From assembly GCF_023715465.1 (NCBI RefSeq), contig NZ_JAMBOE010000006.1:299306-363305 (forward strand): DNA of 64,000 nucleotides, given 5' to 3'. Positions within the stretch are counted from its first letter, which is position 1. Each line of letters begins with the position of its first letter. Below the pieces are notes generated by a model. It ran no database searches, was not told where the DNA came from, and worked only from the letters and a program-made list of their open reading frames with translations. The position numbers and the translations under genes are program-made. The DNA is from Paenibacillus macerans (GTDB lineage Bacteria; Bacillota; Bacilli; Paenibacillales; Paenibacillaceae). Shown piece by piece: positions 1-8,647 of this stretch.

Positions 1-1
1 T

Positions 2-787
2 GCGGATTACAAGCAAGCTTTGGAGGATACGAAGACCACGGTGATCCCGGTGAAGGAATATTTTAACCCCGGCATACCGCAAACCAAGTCCTCCTATATC
101 GCCGTAGCTTTAGGAACAAAATTAATGAGCGGTTTTCCGGATGGCTCCTTCGGCTTGGACAAAAACGCAACCCGGGCGGAAGCTTCCACGATCCTGATGA
201 ATCTGGAACGAGTAAGCGGCCAAAAGGCCGACAGCTTCCTTGGCCTTAAGGAACTGCGCCAGGTCGGCACGGAGCGGACCAATCTGGAGACGATCAGCCC
301 GTTTACAACCGGCAATACCTCTTTAAACGATGTGGTGGAAAAAACGCTCACATTCCGAAACCACGCCGGTAGCCTAAAGCTGCACAATTATATTGTAGTT
401 GATACTGAAGATTTTAAAAATATTGAGAGTATCTATGCGCCGTTGTTTGTGGATGAGACGGATTATATTAGTAGGTTGGATGAGTCAGGGGTGTATAGGG
501 CGTACATTCAAATTACGATATATCCGAAAACGAACGAGTTTGACCTTGATCATTATATGAATGGGGTGATCGATGGGGTGGTCGGAGGAAGTAAAATTTC
601 AAATGAAAGTCTTATAAAAAAATATGGATATTTTACACTGCCGAATATGTATACCAAAGAATTTTTTCTAAATCATAATACCGGCAACGGGATAACTTTA
701 TGGGTTGAAAGATTCTTGGACTCTAAGACAATGGGTTCTCAAATCACAACAGACGATGGTTCATTTGCATCTATAAATAACAAATAA
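2..787 (+). CDS. SLH-domain surface protein, C-terminal part (5' end outside window)
   Basis: The frame is open to the window edge (first codons read A-D-Y-K-Q-A), so the true start lies upstream and only the last 261 codons are seen. A block starting near the motif SYIAVALGTKLMSGFPDG and continuing with LDKNATRAEASTIL is a typical S-layer homology (SLH) repeat, with the FPDG turn and the TRAE motif. SLH repeats bind pyruvylated secondary cell-wall polymer and hold proteins on the Gram-positive surface. After about residue 85 the sequence leaves the SLH pattern and I recognise no domain. The next gene starts 15 bp downstream on the same strand and encodes a secreted protein, so the two are probably cotranscribed and act together at the cell surface. 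The SLH call is firm; the function of the tail is unknown. Confidence 0.85.
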   Translation, partial: ADYKQALEDTKTTVIPVKEYFNPGIPQTKSSYIAVALGTKLMSGFPDGSFGLDKNATRAEASTILMNLERVSGQKADSFLGLKELRQVGTERTNLETISPFTTGNTSLNDVVEKTLTFRNHAGSLKLHNYIVVDTEDFKNIESIYAPLFVDETDYISRLDESGVYRAYIQITIYPKTNEFDLDHYMNGVIDGVVGGSKISNESLIKKYGYFTLPNMYTKEFFLNHNTGNGITLWVERFLDSKTMGSQITTDDGSFASINNK

Positions 788-802
788 TAGGGATTGGTAC
801 AA

Positions 803-3800
803 TTGAAAAAGTGGCGCGCTGGTTTTTTATTGTCAATTTTATGTATAGCCCCATTTTCAAACTATTCCTATGCTGCATTCTCAAATGGCTACCCCACGGA
901 AGGGATAGAGGTTACCCCAGATGGTCCTGCGCAGATGCAAACTTTAAAAGTAGAAGTGAGAGGGCAGGCTGAGGCCCGACCAAAGATTGTCTGGGTACAA
1001 AGCGATACGGAAATTTGGACGGCTACGTTTGATAACGGAACTCGCATAGAAACTGGCACCCAAGGTAGCGGGAAAGCCGCTGTTCCTTTACAAAAACGTA
1101 CGGATTTTGAACTGGATATGACTAATTATGCTCCGGCTTCAATGACAGATTCACTCAGTAATTCGTTTTCCAGGACACAAGTTAAAGAGTTGGCAATTGA
1201 GGATATGGTATGGACAAAAGCGAAAAGTTATGAACCCGTCGATTCAAAACCAACATTTCAAGCTGGAAGTATAACAGCTACCATTAAAGTCTCAACAGGC
1301 TATCCATTGGACTATAGTGATAAATACAAATACGCCACCCGCTACGATGGATCGGACAAGTTTATGGCCGAATACTACATCCCAATGCTCGTCAATTACA
1401 AAGGGTACGTGGTTGAGAAAAAGAAAATGCACGTGCTGGACAACGCCACGCTGGCGGTGGGTCAGACCAAAGAGATGAAGGCTCAGGTAGCGACGCTGGA
1501 GTATAATATGTCGGATTGGAATGACAATTGGTATGACGTTACGACGGCTTACGAAACGACATGGTCGTCTAACAACAGTGCGGTAGCTGCTGTAGATGCT
1601 TTAGGGAAAGTGACCGCCAAGTCCAAAGGAACGGCCACGATCACTGCCCAGTGGAAAAAAGGACCGTACTGGCTGTACGGATCGGCCACGATTACGGTAG
1701 GAACTGGCGGGGATCCCGAGGGTCCTGGAGAGCCGGAAGAGCCTTCAGGCGTAAAATGTACGAATCCATCACCTGAGCGATCTATGGACGGCGAGGATTT
1801 TAACCCTAACGCAAGCGCAGTCATTAAAGCAGACAGCCGGGGAAATGAACGATTTGATGTAGCAGATGGCATACCGACCTCGGAAAGTTTGTATGGTAAT
1901 GTCACGACGAAAGAATATTTGTATAACTACAAATACAATAAAATGGTGGGTACTTGTACCTTTATTGTGCCAGTGGAAAGAGAATTTCATCTTCACTGGA
2001 AGGAACTCGTATTCGGTGTCGGCTGGAGGCACAAGTCTGAAGATGTAACGTTGACTTATGACGTTAAGGTTATGAAGCCCTATGCTTACTGGGCAGTAGA
2101 GGAATTTCAGGTGTATGAGATAGTCAGGGCGACGTTATTGAATTATGCCTTTGATGGTGGTGGAATCTCGATTTTGCCAACGGGATATGATCCGCCCGAT
2201 TTTGTATTAGCGGCTTACACTACCCATATCCAACCCCCACCACAGATTAAAACCATTGTACTGAGGGATAAGGACATTGATGGCGGAACTAAAAGGCCGG
2301 ATATTGAAAACGATACACGCGAGAGAGGGGAAATGGAAGCAGAAGGCAGTACACGTGCGCCAAAGCTGCTTGTCCGAAATGATTTACTGGAATTTGAAGG
2401 TCAAACAATTATCAATGCCGGCTGGGCTGAGGGGCAAACGGAAATGCCGGGTGAAATTCCGGAAGCGGAAATCATTAATGACAATGTATTGTATAGCCCC
2501 AATCATGCCATTCCAACCAGCAAAACGAACAAAGCGGACCAGCCGAGCAGCGGAAGGATTTACTACGAAATCATGACCGGGAGTACCGATGGGGACGTGA
2601 GTAAAGACTTCCCAATCTACGGGATCAATTCGGTGACTGTGCATACACCGGTTGTGATTTATCCCAGCGCCTCGGACGACCGGGCTCACAACCAAAAAAC
2701 GACTCCAGCCCAGGGGCGTTCCGCGATTATTCTCGATCGGCCTTTTACCGTGGAGATGCCAAACAGTGGGCAGCATGCGAACTATCTCGGTTATGGGAAC
2801 CGGGACTACCTCAAATACATAGGCAGCAAGCAGGTGCGTTTCCCGTTTGATGTGTACGACGGAACGAAGTCGGTTTTTTATCCTAAGAATATGTGGATCG
2901 AAGTGGACAAGAGCGAGGAGTTGTTTACGTTTTTCTTGCCGGTATGGGTGGATGAAGGTTTTTACGACGTCGAGTTTCGCACGATCGCGCACAATGCGCC
3001 GTCCGGGGCCACAGATCAGACCAACGCCAACCTGAATCTCAAGCACCATATCGCTTACGATACCGTGCCGGTGGATGCGATCGGGCGCGTGTACGATTTT
3101 CACGTGACGGACATTGCCGACTATAACTGGGAAAACGTGTTCCGGACCGAAAAAGGCGGGCGAACGCCGACCGGCGTGTCTTATTGGGTAGGCTTGAACG
3201 GGATTGACGGGACGGCACGCGGCAATACGAGCCGTTACACGCTGCCGATCCGCCCGGGCAGCCATCCGTTGTACAGCAACGCTGTCATCAAAAAGGGCTA
3301 CCATTTCAAATTTGACCTCAAAACGAAGGGGAATATGTTTGGGGCGCAGGATCAGATCGTGATTACACCGGCGTATTATTTTATCGATGCAAAAAAAGGT
3401 ACACGGACTCCCGTCGATTTGTACTACCATACCGGCAGCAAAAGCTACGTCAAAATCGGCTCGCCTTCCGACAAAGTGCGGCGTTATGTCGTTTTGAACG
3501 AGCGGCTGCGGAATGTGCCGACCGAAGAGTTGACCGATACGGCGCTGTACAAATACGATCACGACTATACGTTTAGCCAGGTGGCCGGGATCGGGCGAAG
3601 CCAGTTCGTGCAGAACTTTATCCGTAAAACGACGAAGCAGCGGACGGCCGTGGGCAGCTTCAGCCTGCTGCGGCTGCCGGAAGGCGTGCGGACGTTGATC
3701 GGACCGAAAACGGATCTGCCGTCCAGCGTCGATTCAGCCCGGGCCAATGCCGCGGTGCAAAGATGGTACGGAGAGTACAGCCTGCCGGCCGACCTGTACG

Positions 3801-4117
3801 CGGTGGCGGCGGGTACGAATGTGGCCGAATACGGTCGGACGCACGGCGGGCTGACGGACAAGTCTCCGGTTTTTTTGAGGGATGGATACATTGTCGTGAA
3901 CTTCAACATTGAGACGGTGCGGGATGGGAACACGAATAAGCCACATCTTCAGTATATCGACGCTCCACTAATGAACCAGTGGTACGGGATGGAAGGGTTT
4001 AAGCGCAGCGTGGCCGATCCGTATGGACGGACCTTTTTGCTGATGGACGGGGACGTCGTGTTCTACCATGCGGACCAATCGAGCCGGGGGGATTTTCGTT
4101 CCATGGTTACGCATTAA
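803..4117 (+). CDS. large secreted protein with BIG2 Ig-like domain, function unknown
   Basis: The protein is about 1104 aa. The TTG at 803 is preferred because AGGGA lies about 10 nt upstream and the product then begins with a classical signal peptide (MKKWRAGFLLSILCIAPF, ending in YSYA). An in-frame TTG at 794 is less well placed. At about residues 210-300 there is a bacterial Ig-like group 2 domain: LAVGQTKEMKAQVATLE, then TTWSSNNSAVAAVDALGKVT and SKGTATITAQW. A short Gly/Pro/Glu-rich linker follows, then about 800 residues of beta-rich sequence with no motif I know. Similar proteins sit beside SLH proteins in Paenibacillus. From the signal peptide and the SLH neighbour I infer an extracellular or wall-associated structural or binding protein. 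No catalytic motif was seen. A terminator hairpin follows directly. Confidence 0.8.
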   Translation: MKKWRAGFLLSILCIAPFSNYSYAAFSNGYPTEGIEVTPDGPAQMQTLKVEVRGQAEARPKIVWVQSDTEIWTATFDNGTRIETGTQGSGKAAVPLQKRTDFELDMTNYAPASMTDSLSNSFSRTQVKELAIEDMVWTKAKSYEPVDSKPTFQAGSITATIKVSTGYPLDYSDKYKYATRYDGSDKFMAEYYIPMLVNYKGYVVEKKKMHVLDNATLAVGQTKEMKAQVATLEYNMSDWNDNWYDVTTAYETTWSSNNSAVAAVDALGKVTAKSKGTATITAQWKKGPYWLYGSATITVGTGGDPEGPGEPEEPSGVKCTNPSPERSMDGEDFNPNASAVIKADSRGNERFDVADGIPTSESLYGNVTTKEYLYNYKYNKMVGTCTFIVPVEREFHLHWKELVFGVGWRHKSEDVTLTYDVKVMKPYAYWAVEEFQVYEIVRATLLNYAFDGGGISILPTGYDPPDFVLAAYTTHIQPPPQIKTIVLRDKDIDGGTKRPDIENDTRERGEMEAEGSTRAPKLLVRNDLLEFEGQTIINAGWAEGQTEMPGEIPEAEIINDNVLYSPNHAIPTSKTNKADQPSSGRIYYEIMTGSTDGDVSKDFPIYGINSVTVHTPVVIYPSASDDRAHNQKTTPAQGRSAIILDRPFTVEMPNSGQHANYLGYGNRDYLKYIGSKQVRFPFDVYDGTKSVFYPKNMWIEVDKSEELFTFFLPVWVDEGFYDVEFRTIAHNAPSGATDQTNANLNLKHHIAYDTVPVDAIGRVYDFHVTDIADYNWENVFRTEKGGRTPTGVSYWVGLNGIDGTARGNTSRYTLPIRPGSHPLYSNAVIKKGYHFKFDLKTKGNMFGAQDQIVITPAYYFIDAKKGTRTPVDLYYHTGSKSYVKIGSPSDKVRRYVVLNERLRNVPTEELTDTALYKYDHDYTFSQVAGIGRSQFVQNFIRKTTKQRTAVGSFSLLRLPEGVRTLIGPKTDLPSSVDSARANAAVQRWYGEYSLPADLYAVAAGTNVAEYGRTHGGLTDKSPVFLRDGYIVVNFNIETVRDGNTNKPHLQYIDAPLMNQWYGMEGFKRSVADPYGRTFLLMDGDVVFYHADQSSRGDFRSMVTH

Positions 4118-4129
4118 GAAAGTTTGGGA

Positions 4130-4169
4130 AGACTCCTTTCTCTGGTTTTTGGGGAAGGAGTTCTTTTTT
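4130..4169 (+). terminator. rho-independent terminator after the secreted-protein gene
   Basis: An imperfect stem pairs GACTCCTTTCTC with GGGAAGGAGTTC across a T-rich loop and is followed by a run of six T. It lies 13 bp after the stop of the upstream gene. Confidence 0.75.
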
Positions 4170-4191
4170 GCTCACGGATTTACAAGTTCTA

Positions 4192-4200
4192 TGCTACAAT
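4192..4200 (+). promoter_or_regulatory. extended -10 promoter for dgk-dck
   Basis: TGCTACAAT is an extended -10 (TGn plus TACAAT) placed about 50 bp before the dgk start and just after the preceding terminator. There is no good -35, as expected for extended -10 promoters. Confidence 0.4.
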
Positions 4201-4248
4201 GTTCTAGTCTATTAACGAGCAAGTGAGATGCAGGAGGACCATAGAGTT

Positions 4249-4869
4249 ATGAAACCAAGTCCGTATATTGCAGTGGAAGGCGCGATTGGGGCCGGTAAAA
4301 CAACGCTGGCGACGATGCTCGCCGAACGGTTTGATTTTCCGCTCCTGAAGGAGATTGTGGAGGAAAATCCGTTCCTGGACAAGTTTTATCAGAACATCGA
4401 GGAATGGGGCTTTCAACTGGAAATGTTTTTTTTGTGCAACCGGTATAAGCAACTGGAGGATACGGCGCTTAAGTTTGTGTCCCGGCACCAGCCGGTCGTG
4501 TCGGATTATCATATTTATAAAAATTTGATTTTTGCCCAGCGCACCTTGAAAGAGGTCCAGCTTGACAAATACCGGAAGATTTATCATCTGCTGACCGACG
4601 ATTTGCCGAAGCCTAACCTCATCGTGTATATCCAGGCGGATCTGGCGACCCTGCAGCAAAGAATCACGAAACGCGGCCGGAGTTTTGAACAGGACATCGA
4701 TCCCGGTTATTTGGAGCAGTTAATCGAGGATTACGAGACGGCCATGGCCCACATAAAGGCGAATGAACCTGAAACGGTTGTTATTACGGTTGACGGCAAT
4801 GCGATGGATTTTGTCGAGCATCCGGATCATTTCGAACAAATCGTTGCCGAGATAAAGGAGCGCATGTAA
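4249..4869 (+). CDS. dgk: deoxyguanosine kinase
   Basis: A 206-aa deoxynucleoside kinase of the salvage pathway, expected to phosphorylate deoxyguanosine with ATP in the cytoplasm. The P-loop GAIGAGKTT is at residues 11-19 and is followed by LLKEIVEENPFLDKFY, EEWGFQLEMFF and the lid-region arginines around KRGRSFEQ. These match B. subtilis Dgk (YaaG) closely, and length is normal. ATG 4249 is chosen because AGGAGG ends 11 nt before it; the in-frame ATG at 4228 overlaps that ribosome binding site. The dck paralogue follows after 3 bp, as in other Bacillota, so the pair form an operon. Assignment to dgk rather than dck rests on remembered similarity to the B. subtilis pair. Confidence 0.9.
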   Translation: MKPSPYIAVEGAIGAGKTTLATMLAERFDFPLLKEIVEENPFLDKFYQNIEEWGFQLEMFFLCNRYKQLEDTALKFVSRHQPVVSDYHIYKNLIFAQRTLKEVQLDKYRKIYHLLTDDLPKPNLIVYIQADLATLQQRITKRGRSFEQDIDPGYLEQLIEDYETAMAHIKANEPETVVITVDGNAMDFVEHPDHFEQIVAEIKERM

Positions 4870-4872
4870 ACG

Positions 4873-5535
4873 ATGAACCATGATTTTCACATCCCCAAAG
4901 ACGCTTTGATCACGGTCGCGGGCACCGTGGGCGTCGGCAAGTCCACGCTGACCACCGCCCTGGCGGCCAGGCTCGGCTTCCGCACTTCGATGGAGAAGGT
5001 CGATCAGAACCCCTATCTTGAGAAGTTCTACCACGATTTTGAAAGATGGAGCTTTCATTTGCAAATTTATTTTTTGGCGGAGCGGTTTAAGGAACAAAAA
5101 GCGATTGTCGAAGCGGGCGGCGGATTTGTGCAGGACCGTTCGATTTATGAGGACACCGGCATTTTTGCCAAAATGCATGCCGACCAGGGCACGATGTCCA
5201 AAACCGATTACAAAACGTACAGCAGTCTGTTCGAGGCGATGGTGATGACGCCGTATTTTCCGCACCCGGACGTGCTGATCTACTTGGAAGGCAACTTGTC
5301 TTCGATTTTGAACCGGATCCGGCTGCGGGGCCGGGAAATGGAAATTCAGACCGACGTATCCTATTGGGAGCAGATGTATGAGCGCTATGCCCGGTGGATC
5401 GAGGAATTTAACGCATGCCCGGTGCTGCGGCTGAACATCGACGAATACGACGCCACGGACGAAACCTCGTTGGACGAGATCATCCGCCAGGCGGGGGAGA
5501 TCATTCAAGCTTCGCGGGCGCGGCGAAGCAAATAA
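4873..5535 (+). CDS. dck: deoxyadenosine/deoxycytidine kinase
   Basis: A 220-aa kinase of the same family as the upstream gene, expected to phosphorylate deoxyadenosine and deoxycytidine for dNTP salvage. The P-loop GTVGVGKST is near residues 17-25. It is followed by NPYLEKFYHDFERWSFHLQ, GGFVQDRSIYEDTGIFAKM (the DRS motif of the active site) and RLRGREME (lid arginines). The conserved blocks are close to B. subtilis YaaF. It starts 3 bp after dgk with no terminator between them, so translation is probably coupled. A hairpin terminator begins 11 bp after the stop. Confidence 0.9.
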   Translation: MNHDFHIPKDALITVAGTVGVGKSTLTTALAARLGFRTSMEKVDQNPYLEKFYHDFERWSFHLQIYFLAERFKEQKAIVEAGGGFVQDRSIYEDTGIFAKMHADQGTMSKTDYKTYSSLFEAMVMTPYFPHPDVLIYLEGNLSSILNRIRLRGREMEIQTDVSYWEQMYERYARWIEEFNACPVLRLNIDEYDATDETSLDEIIRQAGEIIQASRARRSK

Positions 5536-5546
5536 ACTGGGTACAC

Positions 5547-5583
5547 AACCTCTGCATCCCATTTAAGGGAGCGGAGGTTTTTT
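5547..5583 (+). terminator. terminator after dgk-dck
   Basis: The stem AACCTCTGC (5547-5555) pairs with GCGGAGGTT (5571-5579), with one G-T pair, and runs into six T (5578-5583). Confidence 0.8.
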
Positions 5584-5712
5584 GTAGATGCGGCGTGGCA
5601 GGCTGTACGTTTTTTTTCGCAGGCGGACTCACGGCATCGCTGAGCATGTTTTTTCCTTGTGAATGGATGGAAAAGCTAGAGTACGCCAGCAATGTCTGCT
5701 AGAATATATAAG

Positions 5713-5742
5713 TTGACAGAAGATTAAATTTTGAACTTTTAT
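5713..5742 (+). promoter_or_regulatory. possible promoter of the U32 gene
   Basis: A consensus -35 TTGACA (5713-5718) is followed after 18 bp by TTTTAT (5737-5742), a 4/6 match to the -10. It lies in the AT-rich leader just before the U32 gene. An alternative -10 (TATAGA, 5753) exists, so exact placement is uncertain. Confidence 0.35.
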
Positions 5743-5802
5743 TAGGTATGAATATAGATTTAAGACTTTGTGCCGGCTTAAGCCGGTTTTAGGAGGATAT
5801 AC

Positions 5803-8337
5803 ATGAGCAAGACGGGATTAACAAGGCAGGATGTGGAGCTGCTGGCGCCGGCGGGTGACTGGGACTGCATGCGGGCGGCGGTGGCGAACGGGGCGGACGC
5901 GATTTTTTTTGGCGTTGAGAAGTTTAATGCCCGGGCGCGGGCGAACAATTTTCGCATGGACGAGCTGCCGGAAATCATGGCGTTTTTGCACAGCTATGGG
6001 GTCAAAGGGTTTCTGACGTTCAACATTCTTGTGTTCGAGGATGAGCTGAAAGAGGCGCAGGAACTGGTGGAGGCGTGCATCAACAGCGGCGTGGACGCGG
6101 TGATCGTGCAGGACCTCGGGCTGGTGAAGCTGATCCGCGAAATATCGCCGGATTTTCCGATTCACGGATCGACGCAGATGACGATTACTTCGCCGGAGGC
6201 GGTGGAGTTTGTCAAGCCGTGGAACATGGAGCGGGTCGTTTTGGGACGGGAAAACAACCTGAAGCAGATCAAGGTGATCGGGGAGCAGGCGAAGCTGCCG
6301 ATGGAGGTGTTTGTGCACGGGGCGCTGTGTGTGTCATATTCCGGTCAGTGCCTGACCTCGGAAATGTGGGGCGGGCGCTCGGCCAACCGCGGTGAATGCG
6401 CGCAGGCGTGCCGGCTGCCGTACGACCTTATGGTCGACGGGGAGCAGAAGCCGATGGGCGATGTGGCGTATCTGCTGTCACCGAAGGATTTGGCGGCGAT
6501 CGACATTATGCCGGAGCTGATCGAGGCGGGCGTGACCTCGTTCAAAATCGAAGGACGGCTAAAAAGTCCGGAGTACGTGGCGAATGTGGTGAGCAAATAC
6601 CGCAAGGCGATCGACCGGTATTTTGATGGGGATGATACGCGGCCTTCCAAGGAGGAGATCCGCGAGCTGCAGCAGAGTTTTTCGCGCGGCTTTACGCACG
6701 GGTTCCTGGAAGGGACGAACAATAAAAAGCTGGTCGACGGAACGTTCCCGAAAAGCCGGGGCGTGTACCTGGGCCGGGTCGAAAAGGTGCTGCGCGACGG
6801 TGTTGTCTGCAAGCTGGAAGCACCGCTCAAGCGCGGCGACGGGATCGTGTTTGATGCCGGGGATCCGACGAAAAAAGAGGAAGGCGGACGCGTTTACGAT
6901 CTGCGCCGCAAAGGCGTGAAGCACGAGGGCGAGGCCGGCGAGGGCTGGATTGTGGACATCGTGCCGGGCCGGAATGACGTGGATTTGCGTCGGCTGCATG
7001 TCGGCGACCGCATCTGGAAAACGAGCGATCCGGCGCTCGATAAACGGCTGCGCCAAACGTTTGAGACGGACAAGCCGTACCGCGTGTTTCCGGTGCATGT
7101 GCGGGCCGTCGGGCATCCCGGCGGGCTGCTCACCACCTTCTGGACGGATGTGCAGAAGGGGACAATGGTGCGCGTCGACTCGGACCTGGAGCTCGAGGTC
7201 GCGCAAAAACGGCCGATGGACGCCGCGCTGCTCGAAGAGCAGTTCGGGCGGCTCGGCGGCACGGTGTTTCAGCTCGAGAAGCTGGATGCGGAGCTGCATG
7301 GCGACGTCATCCTGCCGATGCGAGAGCTGAACGGCATCCGCCGGCGCGCGGTGGAGCTGCTTGCCGCCGAGCGGCCGAAGCCGCCCGTGTGGACACGGGC
7401 TTCCAGACCTGCAGCCGCTCCGTCGCAGCGTGTCGCTGCAGCCCGCAGCCCGCGCCGCGCGCCGCGTACGCACGGTGAAGCGCAGCTCACCGTGCTGTGC
7501 CGCAGCCTGCCGCAGGTGCAGGCTGCGCTCGAAGCCGGCGTCTCGTTTGTTTACGCCGACTTCGAATTTATCAAGCAGTTCCCGGCAGCGGTTGAAGCCG
7601 TTCATGCCGCCGGTAAGCAGATCGCGCTGGTCACGCCGCGCATCCATATGCCGGGCGAAAACGGCTACCACAACAACATCCTGCGCCTTCAGCCCGACGC
7701 GGTGCTGGTGCGCAACACCGGGGCGCTGTACTTTTACCTGCGCCACCGCATAGAGAATCCGTCGGCCGTGCACCCGCGGCTGATCGGCGATTTTTCGCTG
7801 AACATCGCCAATCACAAAACGGTAGAGCTGTTCCTGGAGGCCGGCTGCGACATCGTCACGCCGTCCTATGATTTGAACATCCAGCAGATGGTCGATCTGC
7901 TGCGAGTCAGCCCGACGGCCGACATGGAAGTCGTCATCCATCAGCATCTGCCGATGTTTCATACCGAGCACTGCGTGTACTGCACCTTCCTCAGCGAAGG
8001 TACAGACTACACGAACTGCGGCCGTCCGTGCGAGCAGCACCGGGCATCGCTGCAGGACCGCATCGGCATGTCCCACCCGGTCCGGGTGGATGAAGGCTGC
8101 CGCAACACGGTGTACAACGCGATCGAGCAGTCCGGTGCGGAATATTTGAACCATTTCCTCGAGCTTGGCGTGCCGCGATACCGTGTTGAATTCCTGGAGG
8201 AGACGCCAGAACAGGTATACGAAGTCATCGACCTGTACAACCGTGCTCTGCGCGGCGAAATCAGCGGAACCCAGGTCTGGAAAACGCTCAAAGCCACCAA
8301 CCAGCTCGGCGTCACCCGCGGACAACTTGTGAAGTAA
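5803..8337 (+). CDS. U32-family protein, RlhA-like (putative 23S rRNA C2501 hydroxylation factor)
   Basis: An 844-aa protein starting at ATG after AGGAGGATATAC. The N-terminal half begins with ELLAPAGDWDCMRAAVANGA and has FHG-type barrel motifs. It carries the family signature at about residues 175-210: GALCVSYSGQC, then SANRGECAQACRLPY, whose cysteines are Fe-S ligand candidates. The middle (about 330-520) resembles the DUF3656 region. A second barrel-like segment follows, with another Cys cluster (HTEHCVYC and NCGRPCEQH, near 725-750). U32 proteins of the RlhA/TrhP group take part in prephenate-dependent RNA hydroxylation, and RlhA targets C2501 of 23S rRNA. E. coli RlhA is shorter (about 650 aa); this long form with two Cys clusters is common in Bacillota. 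The gene is single, with its own terminator. The family is certain; the exact RNA target is inferred. Confidence 0.85.
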   Translation: MSKTGLTRQDVELLAPAGDWDCMRAAVANGADAIFFGVEKFNARARANNFRMDELPEIMAFLHSYGVKGFLTFNILVFEDELKEAQELVEACINSGVDAVIVQDLGLVKLIREISPDFPIHGSTQMTITSPEAVEFVKPWNMERVVLGRENNLKQIKVIGEQAKLPMEVFVHGALCVSYSGQCLTSEMWGGRSANRGECAQACRLPYDLMVDGEQKPMGDVAYLLSPKDLAAIDIMPELIEAGVTSFKIEGRLKSPEYVANVVSKYRKAIDRYFDGDDTRPSKEEIRELQQSFSRGFTHGFLEGTNNKKLVDGTFPKSRGVYLGRVEKVLRDGVVCKLEAPLKRGDGIVFDAGDPTKKEEGGRVYDLRRKGVKHEGEAGEGWIVDIVPGRNDVDLRRLHVGDRIWKTSDPALDKRLRQTFETDKPYRVFPVHVRAVGHPGGLLTTFWTDVQKGTMVRVDSDLELEVAQKRPMDAALLEEQFGRLGGTVFQLEKLDAELHGDVILPMRELNGIRRRAVELLAAERPKPPVWTRASRPAAAPSQRVAAARSPRRAPRTHGEAQLTVLCRSLPQVQAALEAGVSFVYADFEFIKQFPAAVEAVHAAGKQIALVTPRIHMPGENGYHNNILRLQPDAVLVRNTGALYFYLRHRIENPSAVHPRLIGDFSLNIANHKTVELFLEAGCDIVTPSYDLNIQQMVDLLRVSPTADMEVVIHQHLPMFHTEHCVYCTFLSEGTDYTNCGRPCEQHRASLQDRIGMSHPVRVDEGCRNTVYNAIEQSGAEYLNHFLELGVPRYRVEFLEETPEQVYEVIDLYNRALRGEISGTQVWKTLKATNQLGVTRGQLVK

Positions 8338-8342
8338 ATACG

Positions 8343-8384
8343 AAGGGAGTCTACAGCAGTTCTAACTGCTTAGGCTCCCTTTTT
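8343..8384 (+). terminator. terminator after the U32 gene
   Basis: GGGAGTC pairs with GGCTCCC (one G-T). An inner stem AGCAGT/ACTGCT lies in the loop, and five T follow (8380-8384). Confidence 0.8.
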
Positions 8385-8538
8385 GTATGCACAAAATTTT
8401 TCGCCATGCGGAGAAATCATCGCATCACAGAAAATAGCAGAACAATCCGGCGTTATCTTAGGCCGGGTCGTTCGTTATTCGACGGGGTTCTTCCTTTACA
8501 CAACTTTTACGCTGGCTTAACTCATCTGATATTGAATG

Positions 8539-8555
8539 TGTCAGTGACATAAAAT
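8539..8555 (+). promoter_or_regulatory. palindrome next to a -10-like box before sugar ABC operon 1
   Basis: TGTCAGTGACA (8539-8549), an 11-bp palindrome with a central G, touches TAAAAT (8550-8555), a 5/6 match to the -10 box. This is the only structured element in the 310-bp gap apart from the terminator, about 95 bp before the first gene. It could be the operator of the GntR-LacI type repressor encoded in the operon. No convincing -35 was seen. Confidence 0.3.
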
Positions 8556-8647
8556 ACGCTTTTTTTAGGCCAGGCCCTGGTCCGGAAAAATGAGCGCTCG
8601 CCGGCACCGAAATGGTCTGCAAAATAGCGAAAAGGAATGATGCATAA

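Noticed and set aside
2384..3562. 392-codon minus-strand frame in the secreted-protein gene
   Set aside because: Antisense shadow, no recognisable motif or start signal.
6559..8325. 588-codon open frame on the minus strand inside the U32 gene
   Set aside because: It mirrors a GC-rich gene with strong codon bias; the plus-strand product is a clear U32 protein. The minus product is Arg/His/Gln-rich with no domain or ribosome binding site.
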